From Perilla frutescens (Eukaryota; Streptophyta; Magnoliopsida; Lamiales; Lamiaceae): a DNA stretch of 64,000 bases. A model generated the notes under the pieces. It saw only the letters and a program-made list of their open reading frames with translations, did not search any database and was not told where the DNA came from. Below are positions 56,401 through 64,000 of the stretch, piece after piece. The stretch covers positions 57,595,170 through 57,659,169 of the forward strand of contig BRKX01000002.1 in assembly GCA_026008535.1 (NCBI GenBank). Reading direction: 5' to 3'. The position numbers and the translations under genes were made by a program. Within the stretch, counting starts at the first letter, position 1. Every line of letters starts with the position of its first letter.

Positions 56401-59400
56401 AGGATCGGACGCTATTTTAACATCAGGGAGTGTCTAGATGCCCTCTAACATGAAGTCTTTACCTCCAATGTTAAGGACGTTTCTGCTATATTTGTTGATA
56501 TTATCACTTTTCTCTTCCCACGAGGAGTTGGAGAAAAAATAAGATCCTACAAAAAAGATCAGAAAAGACAATCAATTGCAAATTTCAATTACATAGATAA
56601 AGACTGAGACTCCAATTTGTTCCCCCTTTTTTTAACAGGAAAAGAAGAATTAGCAACCTGATCGGCACGCGGCAATCCAGAATACAAAGGCAAAACAATC
56701 AATCCTGCAAGCGGACAGAAGAAACATGATTAATGAAGAATGAAGAAAACACATAGGATAAATGATCCAAGTTTCAACTGAAGTAATGAGGATGTTTGAT
56801 TATGAATACCAATAACTTAACAAGATCAGAAAGCCTCGCTTCTTTTTCAAATGTTTTATAAAAGTTTTCTGGAAACATTTCATGGCCGCAAGTGCATAAA
56901 GAAACAAGTGAACCCTAGCAATTCATCGGCTTCATGAACTACCTTGGTTTCGGTGATCAGAATCTTCAGTAAGCAACTGAATTGCAGCATCAATATCATC
57001 TTTACCAGTAAGAAATACAAGAATGTCTCCTATTGGCTCCTTAAAAAATAAACATCATCAAAGATCTAATAAGAATTAAGAATCCTTAATGCAATAAATT
57101 TTAGTAATCCACTGTAAACAAACAAGTGATGTCATCTTGTGAACACAAATGCTCAAGATGTTAAAATATTAAATCAGGGTTACGAACATTAGCCATTGAA
57201 CATTTTTTTCAAGTGCAAGAACTGGAAACAGTTGCATGAAGGAAATAAGAACAAGTTGAGGCAACCATCAAAGCCCAACCGCTCCGACATGAATGGCCCC
57301 ATTTAAATAATCAATTTAACCACATCTGATGTGCTAATAGATAAGCATAAAAGTAAAGTGGGAAACTGCATTTAACACAAGCAACCATAAAACAATCAAT
57401 AACGTGTGGGGTTAGGAGAGGAAATTTAAAATGTTGATAGTACACTTAAAAGTACATCAAATGTTTTAAAAGAGTGGGTAAGGTGGATGACAGATTCCAG
57501 AATATAATATGAACGATCAATTATGCAAAAATTTATAATCTTGTCTGTACTTCAAAGTCTGCATATTTCAGGAGCATGCAGCAATTATAACTCATTAAAT
57601 GTAAGAAATGATTGCCTAAATGATTCGTCCATTGTATTTTGTTTCTTTATTTTATTTCCCCAATGTGAAGAAGGTTCGACAAAAGAAAACAAAACAAAAA
57701 AGAACCTGGAACCTGACTCGCAGTCTTTAGCAATAGCCTTTACCCAATATAACACTCAATAAATGTATGACGCAAAAACATGTAATAAAAGTACAATTCT
57801 AACTCAGCCAGTTTTTCCATTCTAAGCCAGTTTTTTCTTTTGTGCATGTGCAACTATGCCCCTGCAAATCAGCCAAGATATTATCTGGCTAGTCTTTGGC
57901 ATACCTGGTCATGAATAGAAAGTATGGTTGATACTGCAGCTCGAATATAATCTGAAGCAGGCTCCTCAACATAAAAGATTTGCACATTGAATCCTCTGCC
58001 CTACATATTCAGAATCTAGTTTGAGATATCCAGCTAAAGATACCAACGTTCACCAAAAATAAGATGTATGTATGAATGTATGCATGCATGCATATGAATG
58101 CATGTATGTTTGGGTTGTTGCTCTTGCCCAAAACAAGATTACCAGAAACATGTACATCGACAGAAAGAATTGCAGGCGCTCTTACATATGTATGTCTCTG
58201 TTGGGTGGGGGTGGGGAAGGGGGGGTCCCCTTGTATGTCCCAAAACAAAATTACCAGAAACATACCTCGACAGAGAGAATAGCAGGTTCTTTCCTTGGTC
58301 CATGTCCTTCAACATCTCGCCCTTGAAGCCTTCGGCTAATTTTAATCAAATTTAAAAAGCATACAATCAGAATTTTAAGAATATATGATTTGAATAGTTG
58401 TTAATGAAAAGTAATAAAGATAAAAATATGAATGGTGCCATGGGAGAATGAATGTAACAAGACAACTTCAAACTAGAACCATTGCAGCCATGCAAGGGCA
58501 AGAAATATAGGGATACTAAAGTGAAGTCAAACAAATATCACTAACTGCTATCAAATATTACTCAGAAGACATGGAAAACCTGTTATTGAAAAAGGAAGCC
58601 ATTAATTTTGCCTCAATTGTAGCAGACGAGATGATAAGACGAAGCTCAGGCCGACGCCGTTGAATCTGTTTTCAGATAGTTAATTCAATAGAAGATATAA
58701 GATGATAATAGTATAGTGCATTCTATAATAAAAGGCAGAGAATATAAAAACCAGCAGGATCATCGCCCATCTAATAGAAGCAAAAAGGTACCTTTTTCAG
58801 GAGACCTAACAAAATATCCGTTGAAAGAGACCGTTCATGAGCCTCATCTACCATAATTATACTGTATGGCCAAAAGCAGAGGATGAGCCACGGTAATGTA
58901 AATACAAGCAAGTATTAAAAAAAACAGTTAAAAACGCGAGCCATTAAGTTAAAAAATTAGAGAATAAAGGACAAGCATAGGATCAACCATCTTCTGCCCA
59001 CTCAAGTCTACCATTCATCTGCAATTTGAATATGGTACAAATTTTGGCCAGCCAAGTTGGTGAAGATTACACAGGAATATTTAAAAAAGCATAGACTTAC
59101 CTATACTTGCTTAATAGAGGATCATCCATCATTTCCCTTAGCAAGATTCCATCAGTGAGAAATTTTATCTGTGTTCGTTCCTGGTCCAGGAAACGATTAT
59201 TCATTGTTAGTGTTACTTATTGGTTGGAGAAACACTGCGCAAGCTGAGGTACAGCATTTCATAAGGACTCCATTGTCTGAAAATGGCATGATAATAACAA
59301 TTTATGATATAAATCAACAGAAGTAAGATCACAAGAAGCATAAACGCTCACAGCATCTGTAATATCTTCAAACCGAATTGTGTAACCAACTTCTTCCCCA

Positions 59401-60126
59401 AGTTTAACGCCCATCTCTTCAGAAACTCTTGAAGCAACAGACTAAACACCAAATAAACTTCAATTATTATAGAGTAACAGAATAAGCAGACAAAAAATTT
59501 GGGCAGCTAAAATAATCAGCATAATGCGTCATACCTGAACAGCCAATCGCCTCGGTTGCGTGCAAGCTATCATCCGTCCACCATCTGCCCATCCAGCTTC
59601 TTTCAAGAACTGTCCAGGTTCATCATATTTTCAAACATCAACTCCATAGTCAACACCGAAGAGTAAGAACAATGCTCAACAAAACAAGAAAACTCCAAAA
59701 AACAGTACTCAATAAAACGAAAGTTAGAATTCGACTGCATGCTCAAGAGACAAAAATTACATTCATATCTTTCCAATAATCTCGAAAGTAAACCTGAGGG
59801 ATCTGAGTAGTTTTTCCACTGCCCGTTTCTCCGACGACAATTGTGGTGGCGTGCGTCTCCACTAAATACAGAATGGCGGACCTGTACTTGTACACCGGGA
59901 GCCTCTGCCGTTGCCTCTCAGAATTCGCGTGCCCATGCCTAATTTCACGTACAATTAGGCAACAAGGCCGCAAAAATTCAGGAAAGGAAAAGTAAAACAA
60001 GAGAGAGAGAGAGATGATTTTTCACCCGGAAGAAGAAGATACGGCGGCGGAGTAAAACAAAACGCCGCCTTCTTCATCCTCTACGAAGCGAGGTTTCTCT
60101 GTTCCCGGCTTCCAGAATCTGGACAT
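41404..60126 (-). CDS. DEAH9: DEAH-box RNA helicase, DEAH9/DHX35 type
   Basis: 23 exons join in frame to 694 aa: 60126-60026, 59938-59794, 59609-59535, 59441-59352, 59180-59101, 58861-58792, 58665-58580, 58335-58266, 58000-57905, 57039-56943, 56704-56658, 56546-56463, 56370-56317, 55776-55676, 55512-55422, 50500-50336, 49515-49426, 49345-49274, 43076-42978, 42894-42808, 42230-42177, 42062-41983, 41554-41404. Motifs: Walker A GETGSGKTT (70-78), DEAH (169-172), SAT (201-203), LVFLTG, STNIAETSLT and QRAGRAGR (384-391), then the DEAH-family C-terminal region. The N-terminus MSRFWKPGTEKPRF and the length match the plant DEAH9/human DHX35 group, an ATP-dependent RNA helicase associated with the spliceosome. 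Introns 15 (4.9 kb) and 18 (6.2 kb) hold a copia and a gypsy element in antisense orientation, but all motifs and splice sites look intact. Confidence 0.93.
43747..43851 (+). repeat. Host segment duplicated on both sides of the gypsy element (left copy)
   Basis: From ATATTGAGGTTGCTG to CTCCAGGCCCTATTTT. The right copy is 48853-48969. Both include CATCAGCCAACTTGAAACTA and the following sequence nearly unchanged, with small indels in between. Confidence 0.85.
43852..44183 (+). repeat. 5' LTR of the gypsy element
   Basis: TGTTATCGACAAGG ... TTACTCTATCA. The first 66 bp match 48793-48858 with one difference. Those bases at the 3' side encode the end of pol. Confidence 0.75.
44248..48832 (+). pseudogene. 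Gypsy gag-pol polyprotein with chromodomain, multiply broken
   Basis: Order seen: gag (44248-45087, including RAEQFFQLNDIP and WGQFKQEMLRRYG), zinc-knuckle remnant (LCFRCEAPFSPLHKC), protease (about 45530), reverse transcriptase (46100-46800), RNase H (46900-47230), integrase (about 47500-48250), chromodomain (about 48620-48760, LLVQWQGKG, ATWVDELEL). Breaks: in-frame stops at 44701-44703 and 45085-45087, and frame changes near 46240-46284, 46800, 47010, 47240 and 48350. Key residues are altered: the protease reads NSGA rather than DSGA, the reverse transcriptase box reads YD before ILIYS rather than DD, and the first His of the integrase HHCC finger appears to be Tyr. It cannot support transposition by itself. 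Confidence 0.9.
48853..48969 (+). repeat. Host segment duplicated beside the gypsy element (right copy)
   Basis: It begins at the ATATTG shared between the LTR (TTTAATATTG) and the host sequence, and ends CCCTATTTT. See 43747-43851. Confidence 0.85.
50531..50679 (+). repeat. 5' LTR of the copia element
   Basis: 149 bp, TG...CA, about 97% identical to 54329-54477. A TATA-like TGTATAAATATGG lies near 50612. Confidence 0.92.
50680..50692 (+). other. Primer binding site, tRNA-iMet type
   Basis: TGGTATCATAGCC, one mismatch to the usual TGGTATCAGAGC start, directly abuts the LTR. Confidence 0.8.
51100..54320 (+). pseudogene. Copia gag-pol remnant
   Basis: Gag (NHKLTASNYLCWRTTIELYL, about 51120-51670) is followed, after a deletion, by the pre-integrase CESCQFAKHH and integrase start FELVHSDVWGPC (51770-51895). 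Then come VKTLRSDNAKEY and NGVVERKNQHLLE (52030-52350), the reverse transcriptase (IGCKWIFTIKVNPDGS, KNTFLYGVLQE, LYGLKQSPHAW, YVDDTVLTG at about 53390) and RNase H pieces up to about 54300. The protease and zinc knuckle are missing. Many stops and frame changes are present (for example near 51441, 51523, 51901, 52347, 53075, 53323, 53422 and 53741). The reverse transcriptase YVDD box itself survives. Confidence 0.9.
54329..54477 (+). repeat. 3' LTR of the copia element
   Basis: 149 bp, paired with 50531-50679. The polypurine tract GAGGGGGAG ends at 54328. Confidence 0.92.
58127..58180 (-). repeat. Partial duplicate of helicase exon 8 and its splice donor inside intron 8
   Basis: It matches 58239-58290 in order (CCCAAAACAA, ATTACCAGAAACAT, TCGACAGA, AGAAT, GCAGG). 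On the minus strand it repeats the end of exon 8 (PAILSV) and a GTACATG donor-like site. It could act as a decoy exon end, but no acceptor was seen. Confidence 0.75.
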
Positions 60127-60315
60127 TCTTCTATGTTCTTTTCTTCTCTTTCCTTTTTTTTAAAAAAAAAATAATTTAGAAATTGTTACACTGGTGTAGA
60201 ATTAGAACTAGGATTTTGCCGCTCCGGATATTTATGTTTATGTGAGCTTTCCTTAGTGAAAATGTTGTCCCGTTATTCTCAAAAAAAAAAAATGTTGTCC
60301 CGTTAATTTTACATA
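60127..60315 (-). promoter_or_regulatory. Promoter/leader region of the DEAH helicase
   Basis: 189 bp lie between the start codon and the target duplication of the next transposon. It contains a poly(T)/poly(A) tract (60152-60173) and a local direct repeat of AATGTTGTCCCGTTA (60260 and 60291). No clear TATA box was seen. Confidence 0.45.
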
Positions 60316-60324
60316 TTAATAGAT

Positions 60325-61286
60325 GGGAGTTACTATTTGCACTATAAGTATTATTTTTTGCATTTCAGGTGATTCTATGTACTTCTTATTTACACATTAG
60401 TACTTTAATATTTTTTACTCAAATGTTATCCTAAATAAATAAAAATTGCAACACATTAAAACATATAATTTAATTATTATTAAAAAATGAAAAAAAAAAA
60501 CTGAACGACGGCCTTCTTCTCCACCACCGCACAAGTCTTCTTCTTCTCCACACCATCTTCATCTGCCTTCTTCTCTGGGAAGATACTGCCGAGTCGTCAC
60601 CTCCACCATCTCCAACACACTTATCTTTCTTTATTTTTCGTCCATTGTTCGCGCACAAAGAAGATAAAGATGAATATTCAAACTCTTAAATTTGTTCGAA
60701 AAATCCAGTTCGAATTCAATCACAGAGATTCGATTTCTTTTTTCCGAACATTATGAATAGGTTCTAAAATTCATTTTCGAACATCGCCTTTTGTTTTCGG
60801 AATTGTGTTTTTGATCTTGATTTTTTTTTTTTTTTTTTTTTGGATTAGTTCGAAAATTGGATTTGAAACTTGAAGAACGGTATTCAAAATCAAATTTTCA
60901 AACCACCTTTTATACCTTCATAAAGCCATTTTCGAACACTTCAAATTTGATTTTATATCTGTAAAATCTGATTTTGAGATGCCCAGATTATCTATTTTTA
61001 ATTTTATTTTTTCTTGATGGTTTATTTGTATTGTGTTTTAATAGATGGAATTTGATTTCTCATGAAAGACAACAACTTTGGTGGCAGCAGTGACGGGCGG
61101 TGATGGTGATGATGGAGAGGGTAGCCGGAGAAGAAAGCGAAAGGAACAAGAAGAACGTCTGCTCTATATTCTGCTTAAAATAGTAAGAATATTTATGTAT
61201 ATTTATGTATATCATAATTAACTAATTTTGAATAATTTTAATTTATGGTGTAAAAAATAAATTTTGTAGTGCAAATAGTATCTCCC
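60325..61286. mobile_element. 962-bp MULE-type element upstream of the helicase
   Basis: TTAATAGAT is repeated exactly at 60316-60324 and 61287-61295. The ends are inverted copies (GGGAGTTACTATTTGCACTA on the left, GGGAGATACTATTTGCACTA on the opposite strand on the right), with similarity fading after about 50 bp. The interior has a CTTCTTCTCC-rich patch and a TTCGAAC/GTTCGAA-rich patch. No transposase is present. The short frame at 60470-60658 is unsupported. Confidence 0.85.
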
Positions 61287-61295
61287 TTAATAGAT

Positions 61296-61552
61296 ATTAC
61301 CATCTTCTCAAAAATTACATATTTCCACTTTCTGCGACTCCAACAATGAGGAAGGGGAAAGCATATAAATGAAATAATATTAATTTGTCAGAATTCAAAC
61401 CCTGAAAAAATACTCAATATTGCACTTCATTCATGTATAATTTTGATGATTATTTATTTATTATATCTAACTAGTGCATTATTCGTGCGATGCACGACGA
61501 ACATGTTATAATTAATTTTTAAAATACAATGTATTGGTAAATATTATACACA

Positions 61553-61592
<40 letters not shown>

Positions 61593-61852
61593 ATTCTACA
61601 AATTTTGAAATATATTTTTTAATAGTAATTTATATACATAAACATCAACTCTAATTCCACGTTAATTTATGGAAGGTAAATCCTCTATAATGTTTGAGAA
61701 TAAAAAATACTGGAACAAACTAAAGCAACCAGTCATTTAGTTACAAAAGTTGTTTATGTAACTTATTTTATATTCCAATTATGATTTACTATACATTTTA
61801 ACGTTCCTCTTTTCTTTTCTTTTTTCCAATATATTTTTCTTGCTCTCAACAT
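61296..61852. other. AT-rich intergenic DNA
   Basis: It contains an ATGTAT hexamer microsatellite (about 61555-61592). No gene seen. Confidence 0.6.
61555..61592. repeat. TATATG hexamer microsatellite
   Basis: About six uninterrupted copies of TATATG. Confidence 0.85.
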
Positions 61853-62745
61853 AGAGTTGTCAAAACGGGTTAAGTCCGCCGTGCCGACTCATTCCCGCCT
61901 CTTTTTTAGGCAAGTAAGACTTTCATTTTTAGAACCGCTTTTCTGACAGGTCTAGATGGGTAAGCCCGTGGTGAGGCGGGTAAACCCTTTTTTTTATAAT
62001 TCAAATATTCAATTATTTGAATTAGGCACTATAAATCTAACTCGTTTGTTAAATATTTACTCTATTTTCGTTACTAATCAGTGGTCTAACTAATTAAGCT
62101 AGAGTTGTTTACAGTTTCCACGTTCCTATTTGATATTTCTAATTAATATGTGGATTAAAACTTAAAAGCATCGTTTATATATCAAATTTGTAAATGAAAT
62201 ATAAATGTGTAACATTTTTATGAAAATATTAAAACTGAATTCAATAATATAAATTGTTACACATATTTTTTTGTTGTTACACGTTCATATCACATCTGTT
62301 ACACTTTGATATTTCTAATTAATATGGTTTGTCATTCAATCTGCCTTTCTGAAATTTAACTATTTATTTCACAATAAGAGCGTAGTCCTGAGGCATGGCA
62401 TGTGATGATGAAGCAGGAAGTAAGCTAGTTATTTTCTAAACTCTATTTTTTTTATGATTAATTCAATAAATTCTCAACTCAATAATCAATTACTTGTTTT
62501 TCAATTTTCATAATTTCATTACTTTAGCCAATTTTATATCGCTCATAATATTAGAATTTAACATAAATGAAGTTTAAATTTCGAAATTTATTACGGCCAA
62601 AAGCAAAAAAAAAAAAAAAAGCTTATAGACCGGCCCACCAACCAGTGGGCTTAAACAGTAGCGGGTAGAGCCCTATTTTTTCAGGCCCATCCCTTTGGCG
62701 AGCGGACTTACCCGTCCCGCCGCGCCAGCCCGTTTTGACTACTCT
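61853..62745. mobile_element. hAT-like non-autonomous element
   Basis: AGAGTTGTCAAAACGGG at 61853 and CCCGTTTTGACTACTCT ending at 62745 are inverted copies with one mismatch. Next to them are inverted GGGTAAGCCCG/GCGGGTAAAC-like words. The GTCAAAACGGG tip is typical of plant hAT MITEs as I know them. No convincing 8-bp target duplication was seen. No coding region. Confidence 0.65.
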
Positions 62746-64000
62746 GAAAGGGGGTCTTATTATTTTATTTTATTTTTATGTTATTAAGGAGGTTTTTTTA
62801 CCAGGGTTAGCATTTAAGAATATGCGAGGAACAAAATATAATTTGATGAACTATTAGAAAATAAGAGTTCAATATTTTTCAAATGTTTGGATGAACCATT
62901 TCTCTGCTAATATAATGTAGACATCTCTTCAGTGGTTTTATGTGATGGTAATTATTGTTATATATTTGTAGAACTACATACATGTGTATGTATGTGTAAA
63001 TAAGCTTTGTCGGGAAAATCTGATGGTAAAGTGCTAGACACCCTTGATGTCACCATTATTAATAAAAATATGGTGTTAATTGAACAATATACACAATTTT
63101 AGTTGAAAATTTAACAATTAGGCCAAATATTTTTTTTTTGGATGTCGAGGGTAACTCGCAGCCGCTACTGTGGTGCGCACTAAGTAAATATAATTTTATC
63201 TGTATTGTTTTATGTTTATGTTGTATTTTGAATAACCATTATGTGAACATATACTTTATCATATATTAAAAGGCATAGTCACACATTCCTAAACAAAGGC
63301 GTAATCATATATGTAACTACATTCAAAATATGAATATTTATTTATGGATTGTTTTATTGGGTCTATAAATATATAAAAATATATTCTATTTTAATTGTTA
63401 TATTTATGTATATTAATTATTTTAATTGTACATAGTATATAAAAATATTTATTAGTTCTTATTTTGCATATTCATATTTTAAAAATGTGATTTATAGTTA
63501 CACGACATATGTGTGTGCTTTTTCAGCAAGGTTTCTTTTTCAATTTTTAAATAGATAGATAACAATTGATAGTTTTTTGTGCACTTTTCAATTTGTAAAC
63601 ATATAATTGATTTTCTATCAAACATGCTACTTCTTGGTGCATATGTTAAAGTTATACGTATATATAGTAGCATTAAAAGAATGAATATTATTTTATATAT
63701 TTTTATTTGGGTATGTTAAGTAACTAAAAATTAAACATATTTTTTACGGAAGATAATAAAATATTATATGTGAGTAAATTATTATAGGCCATTAGGCCAA
63801 AAGTAAAGGATATGCACTTATCTATAAATATAAAAGACAAATATTATATTTGCATCAAAATTATATAAATTGTAGATAATACAAATAATATAAATTTGAC
63901 CGATAAACAATTTCAAAAAAATTACCACAATGATATGAAGGGAAATAAATAAAAAATACAACAATAAATACAATATACATGTCTTTATCTCATAACTTTA
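62746..64000. other. AT-rich intergenic DNA to the window edge
   Basis: No gene, RNA gene or transposon end recognised. Only short unsupported frames. Confidence 0.55.

Noticed and set aside
41404..60126. Helicase as a pseudogene broken by retrotransposons
   Set aside because: Both elements are wholly intronic. All exons join in frame with consensus splice sites and all helicase motifs are present.
1..64000. tRNA, rRNA, organellar insertions or bacterial operons
   Set aside because: I found no sequence resembling these on either strand by eye. A tRNAscan or organelle search was not possible.

Overview
This is a nuclear DNA window from a flowering plant, most likely a eudicot. The evidence is short exons with GT-AG introns, AT-rich intergenic DNA, three recognisable plant genes and many plant-type transposons. 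Nothing bacterial, organellar or CRISPR-like was seen. The species cannot be named from the sequence alone.

Three host genes all lie on the minus strand. In transcription order they are: (1) a complete 23-exon DEAH-box RNA helicase of the DEAH9/DHX35 type (60126 to 41404; 694 aa when exons are joined at the splice sites I placed); (2) a 7-exon EF-hand Na+/Ca2+ exchanger-like gene, NCL (38440 to 34724; 543 aa, two EF-hands); (3) a 9-exon NCL paralogue (25594 to 22700; 720 aa, four EF-hands, apparently through duplication of the two-exon EF-hand module). The NCL genes are tandem duplicates about 9 kb apart. They should act in Ca2+/Na+ exchange at an internal membrane, with Ca2+ sensed by the EF-hands. 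The helicase is a nuclear splicing-type factor. Its reading frame survives a Ty1/copia element in intron 15 and a Ty3/gypsy chromovirus in intron 18, both antisense to the gene.

Most of the rest is transposon, often nested. 1-7666 is the 3' part of an LTR element with a gag gene but no pol. It carries two arrays of a related motif, a captured fragment of a UDP-apiose/xylose synthase gene and a 3' LTR. 8295-8660 is a MITE with a perfect 10-bp target duplication. 8756-19252 looks like a nested stack: an outer TAA-flanked MITE, inside it an 8.2-kb Mutator-like element (MULE, 9-bp target duplication), inside the MULE's DUF1985 gene a 3.1-kb solo LTR, and in the MITE's other arm a second solo LTR. 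20277-22147 is a repeat-filled MULE-like element inserted at the junction of a tandem dimer. 29932-33952 is a MULE carrying a plant-mobile-domain fragment, and its right terminal repeat is split by a 2.2-kb solo LTR whose promoter modules have been amplified. Further small MULE/MITE elements lie at 26313-27200, 39872-40452 and 60325-61286 (about 200 bp upstream of the helicase start codon), with a hAT-like element at 61853-62745.

All boundaries, exon joins and target duplications were read by eye. Family names rest on recognised motifs, not on database searches.
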